DNA of 64,000 nucleotides from contig NZ_CP011125.1 in assembly GCF_000737325.1 (NCBI RefSeq), positions 8,494,001 to 8,558,000 on the forward strand. The letters are read 5' to 3'. Under the pieces are notes generated by a model, which did not search any database, had not been told where the DNA came from, and was given only the letters and a program-made list of their open reading frames with translations. A program made the position numbers and the translations under genes. Numbering within the stretch: position 1 is the first letter of the stretch; the number at the start of each line of letters is the position of its first letter. The stretch comes from Sandaracinus amylolyticus (GTDB lineage: Bacteria; Myxococcota_A; Polyangia; Polyangiales; Sandaracinaceae). Positions 1 to 9,151 of the stretch are shown here, piece after piece.

Positions 1-1
1 G

Positions 2-1267
2 AAATCGACACTCGGCGGACACGCGCACACGGTGGACGTGAAGGGCGCGGACGGCGTGGTGCGGCCGATCGACATGGGCGTGCTCTTGACCGACCCGTGG
101 ACCTATCCGGTGCTCTACGCGATCATCGACAAATACAAGATCGAGACGCGCGCGGCGGGCTGGACGATCGGCGCGAGCTTCAAGGACGAGAAGTGGTGGA
201 CCGGGGGGCCGGACACTGCGCTGTGGCAGCGGCTGCGAGAGCAGTGCTCGCGGTTCGAGGTGGACGCGGCGCGGATCGATCATCTGCCCGTCGAGGAGCA
301 ACTCCGGTCGGTCGAGTACTGGCTGAACAAGCTCGGATACAATGAGGAATTCGCGGCGAAGGCGCTCTCTCCGGTGCTGACGCTGCTGGTCGTGACGAGG
401 GCGGGATTGTTGGCGGCGCCCATCGTCAACATACTGGGGCTGTTCTCGGACAAGCAGCTGTCGTTCTTCAATGGGACGACGTGGCGATTGTTCCCGAAGG
501 GAACGCGGCAGTACGTCGATGCGATGGCGAACGACACGCCCGCGCGATGGCTGCTCGAGCGCCCGGTGCAGAAGGTGCGCCGCAGCGGGAACAGCGTGTT
601 GATCACGGACTCGATCGGTGAAGAGCAGTATGACGAGGTGATCTTCGCGACTCAGGCGAATCTGACGCTGCAGCTGCTCGCGGACGCAACCACGGAGGAG
701 AAAGCGATCCTCGGAGCGTTCGATTTCCAGAAGGCGGATGTCTATCTGCACAGCGATACGAGCGTGCTGAGTCAGCACCTGCCGCACGAGCTGTGCTCGC
801 AGTACTGGTACGACGGCGACGACGTGAAGCCGGACCTGCAGGGCGTGTTCAGCCTCAACGTCGGTGTCGGTCTGGGACTGCCGGCGAGCGCGGGCCCGAC
901 GATCATCACCGGGTACAATCACGACTCGACGGCGAAGCGGCCGGACCCGTCGAAGGTGTTCGCGTACGAGCAGTGGAAGCACGAGCTCGCGACGCTGAAG
1001 CAGACGGGCGCGCGGTCGGAGTTCCATTCGATCCAGGGAAACATGAACACCTGGCATTGCGGGACTTCGACGGTGTGGGCGAGCGCGGATGCGGTGATCA
1101 CGAGCGGTATGGTCGTGGGCACTCGGCCGGAGCTCGGAGGAACGTTCCCGTTCACGCAGTCGGACGCGCTCGAGGACTATCAGCAGATCCAGAGCGTGAT
1201 GTTCCCGACGCAGGAGAAGAAGAGCGCGAAAGCGCGTCAGTGTCCGGGATATCGGCGGACGAGGTGA
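2..1267 (+). CDS. NAD/FAD-binding amine-oxidase-like protein, 5' end outside window
   Basis: The reading frame is open from base 2, ahead of the first possible start at 32. The first residues visible are KSTLGGHAHTVDV, which match the segment just after the dinucleotide-binding fold in FAD proteins of the amine-oxidase/COG2907 type. The N-terminal GxGxxG fold must therefore lie upstream of the window. About 420 residues are present, enough for the substrate-binding half and the C-terminal FAD contacts. The substrate is unknown. The gene stands alone, followed by a strong hairpin. The family call rests on the LGGHAHT motif and overall pattern, so it is moderately sure. Confidence 0.6.
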   Translation, partial: KSTLGGHAHTVDVKGADGVVRPIDMGVLLTDPWTYPVLYAIIDKYKIETRAAGWTIGASFKDEKWWTGGPDTALWQRLREQCSRFEVDAARIDHLPVEEQLRSVEYWLNKLGYNEEFAAKALSPVLTLLVVTRAGLLAAPIVNILGLFSDKQLSFFNGTTWRLFPKGTRQYVDAMANDTPARWLLERPVQKVRRSGNSVLITDSIGEEQYDEVIFATQANLTLQLLADATTEEKAILGAFDFQKADVYLHSDTSVLSQHLPHELCSQYWYDGDDVKPDLQGVFSLNVGVGLGLPASAGPTIITGYNHDSTAKRPDPSKVFAYEQWKHELATLKQTGARSEFHSIQGNMNTWHCGTSTVWASADAVITSGMVVGTRPELGGTFPFTQSDALEDYQQIQSVMFPTQEKKSAKARQCPGYRRTR

Positions 1268-1274
1268 GCGACCT

Positions 1275-1303
1275 GCGAGGTGGCGGCTCCGCCGCCACCT
1301 CGC
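1275..1303. repeat. REP-like perfect hairpin
   Basis: A 13-bp perfect stem (left arm from 1275, right arm ending at 1303) closes on a 3-nt loop. It lies 8 bases after the FAD gene stop and about 80 bases before the transposase gene. There is no T-run after it, so it could be a rho-independent-like terminator or a REP element cognate to the neighbouring RAYT. Confidence 0.55.
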
Positions 1304-1312
1304 CGCCACTTC

Positions 1313-1332
1313 GCCGACCCACGTTCGGTTTC
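1313..1332 (+). repeat. Left flanking motif of the RAYT unit
   Basis: The sequence GCCGACCCACGTTCGGTTTC lies upstream of the transposase gene. Its 1316-1332 core recurs inverted at 2572-2587 beyond the gene (16 of 17 positions, one gap), and a close variant lies at 25082-25101. It is best read as one arm of a REP-like or terminal inverted repeat pair. Confidence 0.5.
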
Positions 1333-1386
1333 CTGTAGGATTCACACAGTGAGAGCCCGGTACGCGACGTGCTCAGTCGCCGACCC

Positions 1387-2313
1387 GTGACTCAGCCACG
1401 CCTCATCGAACCGGGCAGCGTCTACCTCATCACGCGCCGCGTCCTCCGCCGATATCACCTCTTCGCGCCCGACGCGCGCATGAATCGCATCTTCCTTTAC
1501 ACGCTCGCCGTCGCGGCAGCGCGTGCCGGCGTGCTCGTCCACACGGCCGTGCTCATGAGCACTCACGAGCATCTCGTGGTGACTGATCCGGAAGGTAGAC
1601 TCCCCGAGTTCCTTCATTATCTGCACCGTCACGTCGCGCTGGCGACGAAGGCTCTTCGCAAATGGGACGGCGCGGTGTGGGACCACGAAGCGACCAGCGT
1701 CGTCGAGCTGCGCACTCCGGCCGCAGTCGCCGAGAAGATCGCCTATGCGATCGCGAATCCCGTCGCCGCGGCGCTCGTGCGCCGTGCGCGTGATTGGCCG
1801 GGCGTGACCACGCGATCGACTGACATTGGCCAATGCGAGTGGCGCATCGAGCGCCCAGCGGAGTACTTCGCGCCGGACGACGAACGATGGCCGTCGAGCG
1901 TCGTGCTGCGCCTCGAGATGCCGCGCGCTGCCGGCGAGCTCGGCATGGCTGCGGCTGAGTTCCGAGAGCTCATCGCGCACGAGGTCGCCGCGTTCGAGTC
2001 GACCGCGCGCGCGGAGGTGAGCCAGCGCGGCGGAGCGTTCCTCGGCGCGGATCGTTGCGCGAAGCTCTCGCCGTTCCGACGGGCGCGCTCGCCCGAGCCA
2101 CTACGGTCTCTCGCGCCTGCGTTTGCGGTGGGGCGCGGCAATCGCGACGCATTGATCGCATCCGCGACGCGGCTGCGCGCGTTCCGATTGAGCTATCGAC
2201 ACGCATTCGAGTCCTGGCGCACGGGACGACGCGACGTGCCGTTCCCAGCGGGCACGTGGTCGATGCGTCAGACGCACGGCGCACTCGTCGCGCCGGCGTG
2301 CGTCGCTGCCTGA
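1387..2313 (+). CDS. REP-associated tyrosine transposase (RAYT, IS200-like Y1 family)
   Basis: This is a single-strand DNA transposase of the Y1 HUH family, which cuts and rejoins DNA through a tyrosine. The HUH motif is visible as HEH at about residues 60-62 (LMSTHEHLVV), and the likely catalytic tyrosine is Y120 in YAIANP. The C-terminal half is long and basic, as in RAYTs rather than simple IS200 TnpA. I take GTG 1387, giving MTQPRLI, because many relatives begin this way; GTG 1369 in the same frame is the alternative. Variants of one motif flank the gene on both sides in opposite orientation. No accessory tnpB is present. It could be a domesticated, chromosomally fixed enzyme. Confidence 0.85.
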   Translation: MTQPRLIEPGSVYLITRRVLRRYHLFAPDARMNRIFLYTLAVAAARAGVLVHTAVLMSTHEHLVVTDPEGRLPEFLHYLHRHVALATKALRKWDGAVWDHEATSVVELRTPAAVAEKIAYAIANPVAAALVRRARDWPGVTTRSTDIGQCEWRIERPAEYFAPDDERWPSSVVLRLEMPRAAGELGMAAAEFRELIAHEVAAFESTARAEVSQRGGAFLGADRCAKLSPFRRARSPEPLRSLAPAFAVGRGNRDALIASATRLRAFRLSYRHAFESWRTGRRDVPFPAGTWSMRQTHGALVAPACVAA

Positions 2314-2547
2314 TTCGAGTCGCTGTGCGCGTGCGCGCTGGCCCGGGTGCGCACGGGGCGCGAGACGATCCGGGCGTCGCCGGCGGGATCTGTCGAGCTG
2401 CGCGCTCCTGCACGTCCGCGCGCCGGCTCTCGTTCGTTGCAAGCGGCCAAATCGCTCGGCTGCGCGACGAAGCGCCGTGTTCGCATCCCCAATAGGCGAC
2501 GCGAACCGGTCTCGTCCGTTCGGAGCCGCGCGATCGATCTCCGACGC

Positions 2548-2587
2548 AACGTCGGTCGGCCCTCACGGCGCGAAACGAACGTGGGTC
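2548..2587 (-). repeat. Right flanking motifs of the RAYT unit
   Basis: On the minus strand 2560-2548 reads GCCGACCGACGTT and 2587-2572 reads GACCCACGTTCGTTTC. Both are variants of the left arm at 1313-1332. The outer copy runs into the stop codon of the broken alaX-like gene. The remaining bases 2314-2547 hold no gene I can support. Confidence 0.5.
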
Positions 2588-3761
2588 ATCCTTCTCCCCG
2601 CCCAGCCGTCTCCACGATCCGACGCACGTCCGCCCCATTAGGCATCCGACCTTCGGCGCGCTCCGCGCGACCTCCGCCGCGTCCTCCCGTCGCTTTCGCG
2701 ACCTCGCCCAACAGCACTCGCGCGTCAGCGCTGGATCCGGGCCCGCGTGCCACCACCACGTGCACTCCGCCGTCGACCGGCCCCGCGACGACGACCAGCC
2801 GGTCCCCTTCGCGCGTCATCTCCGCCGGGACCTGCCGGATCACCTCGATTCCGCCCTCCTCGACCCACACGCGTTCTTCAATGCGCGCACCGCTCGCGAT
2901 GCTCCTCGCGAGCAGTGCGCGCATCCGTCCGAGCTCCTGACGAGCCCCCTCGAGCGACTCACGTACGCGCTCGACACCGCCTCGCACTTCGAGCGGCCCC
3001 GTCTGCAGGCCGCGCGCGAGGTCCCTGAGCACCGCGCTCTCGGCGAGCAGCTCTCCCCGCGCCCTCGCGCCCGCCGAGAACGAGATCCGCGTCCCGCCCT
3101 TGTAGCGCTCGCTTCCGATCACACGCAGCACGCCAATCTGCGCCGTACGCAGCACGTGCGTCCCTCCGCACGGAGACACGTCGACGCCGCCCGCGTCCAC
3201 CACGCGCACCCGGGAATGCTCGGCCTTCGGCGCGCGACGCAGCGGTAGCGCCGCGAGCTCCTAGCTCGTCGGGAACCACGCGCGCACCACACGATCTTCG
3301 TCGATCACCCGGTGCACGAAGCTCTCCGCCTCCGCGATGCGCGCCTCCGCGATGCCGTCGCGATCCACGTCGATCGTGCACACCGACTCGCCGAGCCTCG
3401 AGCTGACGGTCTCCGCGCCCGAGACCTCGACGAGTGCCCGCGACAAGAGGTGCTGCGCGGTGTGCAGCGCCATGTGCACCCGCCGCCGCGCGACGTCGAT
3501 CGCCCCGTGCACGCTCGCGCCAATCGCCGGCAGCGGCCCCTCCACGACGTGATGCACGCGCCCGTGGTCGTCGATCTGCACGTCGAGCACGCGCGCTCCA
3601 GCGAGCAGGCCGCGATCCGCCATCTGCCCGCCGGACTCCGGGTAGAAGGCGCTCCGGTCCAGCACCAAAGACGAACGCTCGCCATGCCGCGAATGCTCAA
3701 CCACGGTCGCGTCGAATTCCGCGAGAAGCGCGTCTTCCTGTTCCAGGCGCACGGTGCTCAT
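2586..3761 (-). pseudogene. AlaX-like alanyl-tRNA editing protein, interrupted by one in-frame TAG
   Basis: The N-terminal part (from ATG 3761) has FYPESGGQMADRG and the zinc-binding HTAQHLLS. The C-terminal part has the second zinc motif SPCGGTHVLRT followed by a long helical tail, as in AlaX proteins and alanyl-tRNA synthetase editing domains. These free-standing enzymes deacylate mischarged tRNA-Ala. The two halves are in the same frame and are separated only by TAG at 3263-3261: the text runs AWFPTS-stop-ELAALPLRRAPK. Relatives often have Glu near here, so a single GAG-to-TAG change would explain it. Everything after the stop stays coding-like, so the lesion is recent, a sequencing error, or a suppressed amber. 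The ATG at 3779 is a less likely start. Confidence 0.75.
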
Positions 3762-3793
3762 CGCGCAGGGTGGTAGCATGCGCCCCGCTCGCG

Positions 3794-4552
3794 ATGCCGC
3801 GCTCTGCGTTCCTCTTCACCTCGGACGCCCGCGGTCTCGTGGAGCGTCGGTTCGACCCCGAGTCGTTCGAGACGCTCGGTCACGTGGAATCCGCGCCCTA
3901 CCTCGCCGGACCCACGTGGATGTCGCGCATTTTCTCGCGTTTCCGGCCGACCGACGTTCGTCCCAAAACCCTCCGCGCCCCCTTCGACCACACGGGCCGC
4001 GACATCCTCACCCTCCTCCCTCCCACCGTCCCGCTCCTCGACGGCCACGACGACCCCATCGGCGCCACCCGACTCGCATCGGGCCGCGTCACCTGCCTCC
4101 CCCCGCGCGAGCCCGGCGACACCGTCGTCCTCCGCGACCTCTGGGCAACCACGGTCCGCCTCCTCGACGGCGCGCACTTCGCGATCGAGACCCACGACGG
4201 CGAGCCGATCGTCATCGCCTTCGCGCGTGCCCCGCTGATCGTCGCCGCACCGACGACCCGCACGCTCGACGAGCACCTCGACGCCGTCTCGCCGTTCGTG
4301 TCCTCCGCGTGCCGCGACGCGCTCGTCCGCGCGAGCGACGGCCTGCGCACCGCGCAGGTCGTCGAGATCCACGAAGGCGACACCGTCGACGTGCTCGGCC
4401 TCACGTGGATGCCCGACGACGCCGAGCGCCGCTTCGATCTCCGCGCCCGCACCGCGGGCTATCGCAGCGCGCCTCGCCCCCTGCGTCTCGTGATCGCCGA
4501 CGCGCCCGGCACCCGCATCGTGATTCGCCGGACCGGCGCTCGCCTGCGATAG
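3794..4552 (+). CDS. Hypothetical protein, 252 aa
   Basis: I do not recognise this protein. It starts MPRSAFLFTSD, has no signal peptide or membrane span, and is rich in Asp, Arg and Thr with predicted beta character. It is divergent from the alaX-like gene (32 bp between starts) and ends 9 bp before the ATPase regulator gene downstream, so the two probably form an operon. Codon third positions are strongly G/C, as expected of a real gene here. Confidence 0.6.
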   Translation: MPRSAFLFTSDARGLVERRFDPESFETLGHVESAPYLAGPTWMSRIFSRFRPTDVRPKTLRAPFDHTGRDILTLLPPTVPLLDGHDDPIGATRLASGRVTCLPPREPGDTVVLRDLWATTVRLLDGAHFAIETHDGEPIVIAFARAPLIVAAPTTRTLDEHLDAVSPFVSSACRDALVRASDGLRTAQVVEIHEGDTVDVLGLTWMPDDAERRFDLRARTAGYRSAPRPLRLVIADAPGTRIVIRRTGARLR

Positions 4553-4561
4553 AGTGTCCCC

Positions 4562-7375
4562 GTGCGCGAGGGGGAGCCCACCCGGCAGATTCCGACGATC
4601 CCGCCCGCGTCCGAGCCGCTCATCGGGCGCGACGCGGACGTGCGCGCGGTGCGCGCCGCGCTCGCACGAGGACGCGTCGTCTCGATCGTCGGCCCGCCCG
4701 GCGTCGGAAAGACGCGCCTCGCGCGCGAAGTCGCCGCCGCGTGGCCCGAGCGCGTCGTGCGCGTCGACGCCGAGCGCGCGCGCATCGAGTGCGATCTCGC
4801 GCAGGCGTTCCGCATCGGCCTCGACATCGACGAGCCCACCGGCGACCGCGACGACGACATCGAGGCGATCGCACGCGCGCTCGCGCACCACGGCCCCTGC
4901 CTCGTGCTGGTCGACGGCCTCGAGCACGTCATCGAGCCCGCCGCCGAGTCGCTCCCTCGCATGCTCCAAGCCGCGCCGGAAGCGCGCTTCCTCGTCGCGA
5001 GCCGCGCGCGCCTCCGCGTCGAGATGGAGCACGTGCACGAGCTGCAGCCGCTCTCCACCGAGCCGCGCCGCGACGGCGAGCCCAGCGACGCCGCGCGACT
5101 CTTCCTCACCATCGCGCGTCGCGAGCGCGCCGAGCTCACCGACGACGCGCACGCGTTCGCCGAGGTCGACGCGATCGTGCGACAGCTCGAAGGTCTTCCG
5201 CTCGCGATCGAGCTCTGCGCCGCGCGCGCCCGCACGTTCGGCATCGACGATCTCTCGCGCGGCCTCGCGCGACGCCTCGACGTGCTCGCCGACGTGCGGC
5301 GTGATCTGCCCGCGCGCTCCGCGACCGTGCGCGGCGCGCTCGACGAGTCGTGGTCGCTGCTCCGCCCGGCCGAGCAGTCCGCGCTCGCGCAGCTCTCCGT
5401 GCTGGAAGGCGCGTTCTCGCGCGAGACCGCGGAGGCCATCGTCGACCTCGGCGAGATCCGCACCGGCACGGTGCTCGGCGCGCTCTCGCAGCTCGTGGAG
5501 TGGTCGCTGGTGCGCGCCTGGCGATCACGCGCAGACGGCTCGCAGCGCTTCCGCGTGCCCGCGCTCGTCCGCGCCTACGCGCGCGAGAAGCTCGACGAGC
5601 TCGCCCTCGCCCCGCGCGCCGAAGCGCGTCATCGCGCGTTCTTCGCCGCCGGCGCACGCCGCGCGGCCGCAGCGCTCCACGAACGAGACGGGCTCGACGC
5701 AGCGCGCTGGCTCCGTCGCGAGCGCGACGAGCTGGTTCGCATCGCCGACGACGCCGAGGCCGACGTCGGCGCGGCCGTCGACGTGACGCTCGCGCTCGTC
5801 GCGCTCGCGGAGCTCGTCGGCGGCGCGCGCTCCGTGCTCGATCGCCTCGAGCGCGTGATCGTGCACGTGCCCGAGGGCGATCCGCGCCACGACGAGCTCC
5901 TGCTCGGCCGCGGTCGCCTCCGCGCGCTCGCCCACGCGACGCAGCGACAAGCCGCGAACGATCTCGCGATCGCCCACGAACGACTGCGCGCCGCCGGACG
6001 ACGTCGCCTCGAAGGGCTCGCGCGCGCGACCCAGGCGGCCGTGATGTGGCGCATGGCCGAGACCGAGGCGTGCGCGCTCTACGCCCGCGATGCGCTCTCG
6101 ATCGCGCGCGCGACCGGCGACGCCGCGCTCGAAGCGACGAGCCTGCGCCTGCTCGGTGGCATGTCGCTCAACAGCGGCCGCACCGCCGACGCGCTCCCGC
6201 TCTTCGAGGAGGCGCTCGCGATCCAGGAAACGCACGGCGATCGCCTCTCGATCGGCGTCACGCTCGATCGCGTCGCCGCGGCGTACCACGGGCTCGGCCG
6301 CCGCGACGAAGCACGACGGCGCTGGACCGAAGCGCTCGAGTCGCACCGTCGCGCGGGGCATCGTCGCTGGGAGGCGTTCACGCTCTCGTACCTCGGCGAG
6401 CTCGCGATCGAAGAAGGCGATCTCCCCGGCGCGCGCGCGCTGCTCGCCGACGCGGAGCGCACCGCGCGCGAGGCCGGCGATCCCGCGGCGGAGGTCGCGG
6501 TCGCGGTGCAGCGCGCGCTCGCATCGCTCGCCGAGGGCGCGATCGACGCAGCGCGCGCGACCATCGAGGGCGCGCTCGTGCTCGCGCGCGGCACGGGGCA
6601 GCGTCCGATGGAGTCGCTCGCGATCGGCTATCGCGGCGCGATCCGTCTCGAGCAGGGCGAGCTCGAGGCCGCGCACGCGGATCTCGCGCGCGCCGAGTCG
6701 TTCTTCGCGGATCACCCGGGCATCGGCCTCGTGTTCTCCGGTTGGCTCGCCGCGCTCGAAGCGGAGCGCGATCGCGTCGACGAGAGCGACGCGAAGTTCG
6801 CCCAGGTCGAGGCGCGCCTCGCGGGCGTGACCGATCCGCGCCCGCGCGTCGCGCTCGCGGTGCAGCGCGGATTCCTCGATCTCGCGATCGCGCGACGCGG
6901 CAGCGACACCGGGGAGTTCACGAGCACCCAGCGGCGCAGCATCGCGACCGCGCGCGGCCGCGTGGCGCAGCTGCAAGGGCGCGACGACGTGCCCGTCGAA
7001 GCGCGCGCCGCAGCACGACGTCTCGCCTCGGCGATCGCGCGCGCCGAGCGCGGCGCCGTGCTCGAGGTCGGCGCCGGCGGTCGATGGTTCCGCACACCGG
7101 GCGGTGAGCGCGTCGAGCTCGAGCACCGACGCGCGCTCCCCGCGATCCTCGCCGCGCTCGCGCGCGCCCGCGTCGAGACGCCCGACGTGCCGGTCGCGCC
7201 CTCGCGTTTGATCGAAGCGGGCTGGCCCGGCGAGCGCATCCTCGATCGCGCCGCCGCGATCCGCCTGCGCGTCGCGATCAACGGCCTACGCAAGGCCGGG
7301 CTTCGCGAGCTCCTGATCACCCGAGGCGGCGCGTACCTGATCTCGGCCGACGTGCCCGTCGTCACGCACGAGTGA
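4562..7375 (+). CDS. STAND/AAA ATPase with TPR-like repeats and C-terminal winged-helix-like domain
   Basis: 937 residues from GTG 4562. After a short leader comes IGRDADVRAVRAAL and the P-loop GPPGVGKT (residues 44-51), typical of LuxR/AfsR-type signalling ATPases. Residues of roughly 340-830 are Ala/Arg/Glu-rich helical repeats resembling TPRs. The last ~90 residues (LRVAINGLRKAGL then LITRGGAYLIS) resemble the winged helix of OmpR/AfsR effectors. The expected role is a transcription regulator switched by ATP and a bound partner; the target is unknown. It ends flush against the convergent lipoprotein gene. Confidence 0.7.
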   Translation: MREGEPTRQIPTIPPASEPLIGRDADVRAVRAALARGRVVSIVGPPGVGKTRLAREVAAAWPERVVRVDAERARIECDLAQAFRIGLDIDEPTGDRDDDIEAIARALAHHGPCLVLVDGLEHVIEPAAESLPRMLQAAPEARFLVASRARLRVEMEHVHELQPLSTEPRRDGEPSDAARLFLTIARRERAELTDDAHAFAEVDAIVRQLEGLPLAIELCAARARTFGIDDLSRGLARRLDVLADVRRDLPARSATVRGALDESWSLLRPAEQSALAQLSVLEGAFSRETAEAIVDLGEIRTGTVLGALSQLVEWSLVRAWRSRADGSQRFRVPALVRAYAREKLDELALAPRAEARHRAFFAAGARRAAAALHERDGLDAARWLRRERDELVRIADDAEADVGAAVDVTLALVALAELVGGARSVLDRLERVIVHVPEGDPRHDELLLGRGRLRALAHATQRQAANDLAIAHERLRAAGRRRLEGLARATQAAVMWRMAETEACALYARDALSIARATGDAALEATSLRLLGGMSLNSGRTADALPLFEEALAIQETHGDRLSIGVTLDRVAAAYHGLGRRDEARRRWTEALESHRRAGHRRWEAFTLSYLGELAIEEGDLPGARALLADAERTAREAGDPAAEVAVAVQRALASLAEGAIDAARATIEGALVLARGTGQRPMESLAIGYRGAIRLEQGELEAAHADLARAESFFADHPGIGLVFSGWLAALEAERDRVDESDAKFAQVEARLAGVTDPRPRVALAVQRGFLDLAIARRGSDTGEFTSTQRRSIATARGRVAQLQGRDDVPVEARAAARRLASAIARAERGAVLEVGAGGRWFRTPGGERVELEHRRALPAILAALARARVETPDVPVAPSRLIEAGWPGERILDRAAAIRLRVAINGLRKAGLRELLITRGGAYLISADVPVVTHE

Positions 7376-8101
7376 TCACTCGACGGGGCGCGGCGCGTCC
7401 TGCGCCTGCTCGAGGCGCTCGTCGCAGAAGCGCTGCCACGGCGACAACGTGGCATCGTCGGCGCGCGCGCTCGCGCTCGCACACGCGCCGAACGCATCGG
7501 CGGCGCGATCCCAGAGCGGCGCCGCCGCGCGCAGGTACGCGTCGCGGAAGCGCAGGCGATCGGCGGGCACGAGGTCGATCGTGCTGGGCACCGGCATCGT
7601 CGCGATCGCGTCGGCGAAGCGCGCGAGCATGAGCCCGATCACCGCGGACGCGACGACGTACTCGCCGACCTCTCCTTGCTCGGCGGGCGCGAGCGCGGTG
7701 CGCGCGACCCGCAGCGCGTCGGCGCGGGCCGCGACCCAGCGCGCGTAGTCTTCTTCGACGAAGGTCTGGTACCCGGCGCGGTCGAGATCGGCCTCGGGCT
7801 CGGGCCGCGCGAGCATCAGCGCGTCGATCGCGCGCGCGAGCCCGGGCGCGAGCGGCGCCTCCTCGGCGTCGACCTCGCGCGGCAGCTCGGGGAGACGCTC
7901 CGGGCCGAGCGCGAAGGGCAGCTCGCCGTCGTCCTCGTCCTCCTCGGCGACCTCGCGCAGGCCCATCTCGCGGCGTGCGCGCTCGAGGCGCTCACCGCCG
8001 CTCGTGTCCTCGCTCGACGCGCTCGAGGTCGCGCTGCGCGGGCCGTCGTCGCATCCCGCGAGGGCGAGCACGAAGAGACCGATCACGGCGGCGCGGCGCA
8101 T
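7376..8101 (-). CDS. Lipoprotein of unknown function, 241 aa
   Basis: From ATG 8101 the protein begins MRRAAVIGLFVLALAGC, a lipoprotein signal with a clear lipobox, followed by a Ser/Asp/Glu-rich linker and a helical domain. An upstream in-frame ATG (8251) gives an Arg/Ser-rich leader unlike a real N-terminus and was rejected. No catalytic motif is evident. It probably sits in the inner or outer membrane facing the periplasm. The 8221-8667 gene lies upstream on the same strand, 119 bp away. Confidence 0.65.
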   Translation of the reverse strand: MRRAAVIGLFVLALAGCDDGPRSATSSASSEDTSGGERLERARREMGLREVAEEDEDDGELPFALGPERLPELPREVDAEEAPLAPGLARAIDALMLARPEPEADLDRAGYQTFVEEDYARWVAARADALRVARTALAPAEQGEVGEYVVASAVIGLMLARFADAIATMPVPSTIDLVPADRLRFRDAYLRAAAPLWDRAADAFGACASASARADDATLSPWQRFCDERLEQAQDAPRPVE

Positions 8102-8154
8102 CGGCGCGCACTGTACCGCGCACGTCGCTGCGACGCGCACGCCGTGATCGTTGG

Positions 8155-8212
8155 GGAGGGATGGGATGGATGGATGGGAACGGGAACGGATGGAACGGAT
8201 GGAAGTCTTTGC
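8155..8212. repeat. Short purine-rich tandem repeats (ggatg/ggaac)
   Basis: Low-complexity direct repeats of GGATG and GGAACG units fill the gap between two minus-strand genes, in the 5' leader of the lipoprotein gene. Their length could vary by slippage. Confidence 0.5.
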
Positions 8213-8220
8213 GCGGCAGC

Positions 8221-8667
8221 TCAGAGGCGACGAACGGCGTCGATGAGCCACGACTGCCCGTCGCGGCGCAGCGCGAGCTGCGCGTCGACGATCGAGCCCT
8301 CGCCGGTGCGCACGCGGAGCGCGACACGCGCGCGATCGCCCTCGACGTCGACCGAGCGCTGCACGAGCTCGAGGTCCCCTTCGGCGAGCGGCGACAGCGC
8401 GTCGCGGATCGCGTCGGCGGGATCCTCGTCGTCCTCGCCGAACTCGGCGCCCCAGTCGTCGGCGTGCACGGTGATCGGCGCCCGGGCGGAGTCCACGTGG
8501 GCGAGCACCGCGTCGACGCGCCGCTCGACGCGCGCGCCGGTCAGCGCGTCCGCGATCTCCGCGATCTGCTCCTCGTCACTCTCGACGAGCGCGTCCGCGG
8601 CGAGCGCGACACCACCGACCGCCACCGTCGCGATCAGACCCCACACTGCGAATCGGCCCCACTGCAT
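8221..8667 (-). CDS. Membrane-anchored or secreted hypothetical protein, 148 aa
   Basis: The N-terminus MQWGRFAVWGLIATVAVGGVALAA is a signal peptide or single membrane anchor. A Glu/Asp-rich helix follows, and the C-terminal half (VDVEGDRARVALRVRTGEGS...DAQLALRRDGQSWLIDAVRRL) resembles the beta-sheet of NTF2-like lipoproteins. Function unknown. It is followed on the same strand by the lipoprotein gene at 7376-8101. Confidence 0.6.
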   Translation of the reverse strand: MQWGRFAVWGLIATVAVGGVALAADALVESDEEQIAEIADALTGARVERRVDAVLAHVDSARAPITVHADDWGAEFGEDDEDPADAIRDALSPLAEGDLELVQRSVDVEGDRARVALRVRTGEGSIVDAQLALRRDGQSWLIDAVRRL

Positions 8668-8701
8668 GGCCGGGGGTTGAGCAGCTCACGTGCCAACCGC
8701 A

Positions 8702-8726
8702 GAAATCGCGCAAATCACGCGATTTC
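8702..8726. repeat. 9-bp inverted repeat with 7-nt loop
   Basis: GAAATCGCG at 8702-8710 pairs perfectly with CGCGATTTC at 8718-8726. It lies 35 bp upstream of the minus-strand gene start at 8667, so an operator is possible. Next to it, 8728-8741 (GCCGACCGGGGTTG) recurs at 25115-25128. Confidence 0.4.
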
Positions 8727-8763
8727 GGCCGACCGGGGTTGAGGAAAATGACAACTTGTCCAG

Positions 8764-8786
8764 AGCTGCTCGACGGCCGAGCAGCT
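8764..8786 (-). terminator. Terminator-like hairpin after the YggU-family gene
   Basis: AGCTGCTCG (8764-8772) and CGAGCAGCT (8778-8786) form a 9-bp stem with a 5-nt loop, 15 bases beyond the minus-strand stop at 8802. The downstream minus-strand bases are T-rich (GTCATTTTCC), though not an uninterrupted T-run. Confidence 0.5.
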
Positions 8787-8801
8787 GTCGATGACAGCTC
8801 G

Positions 8802-9086
8802 TCAGGGCACCAGCGCGCGCACCGCGTCGGCGGCCACGCCGCGCACCTCGACCCGCTTCGCGCGCGACGTCTCGCCCCGCAGCAGCACCACGTCGCGCTT
8901 CGCGACCCCGAGCTTCTTCGCGAGCAGCGCGACGAGCGCCGCGTTCGCCTCGCCCTCGACGGGCGGCGCGGTCAGCGCGACCTTCATCGCGCCGTCATGG
9001 ACCCCGAGGATCGCGTCGCGGCTCGAGCGCGGCGCCACCCGCACGTCGAACCGCACCACCCCGGGCCCCTCCTCGATCGACAGCAT
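8802..9086 (-). CDS. DUF167/YggU family protein
   Basis: 94 residues from ATG 9086 (MLSIEEGPGVVRFDVRVAPRSSRD). The stretch VALTAPPVEGEANAALVALLAKKLGV and the following RGETSRAKRVEV are the hallmark of the small YggU/UPF0235 family, whose cellular role is not settled. Length matches the family. Longer in-frame starts up to 9266 would add an unrelated Arg/Pro-rich leader. The gene is monocistronic, with a hairpin behind it and a divergent secreted-protein gene ahead. Confidence 0.85.
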   Translation of the reverse strand: MLSIEEGPGVVRFDVRVAPRSSRDAILGVHDGAMKVALTAPPVEGEANAALVALLAKKLGVAKRDVVLLRGETSRAKRVEVRGVAADAVRALVP

Positions 9087-9151
9087 GTCGCTGCGGACGT
9101 AGTCGATCGCGCGGCTTTCGCGAAGACCCTTCGTGCGTAAGTATTCCCGTC

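Noticed and set aside
3946-3960. A 15-base match to the RAYT-flank motif as a REP copy
   Set aside because: It lies inside a coding gene in frame and is not paired with an inverted partner, so chance or codon bias may explain it.
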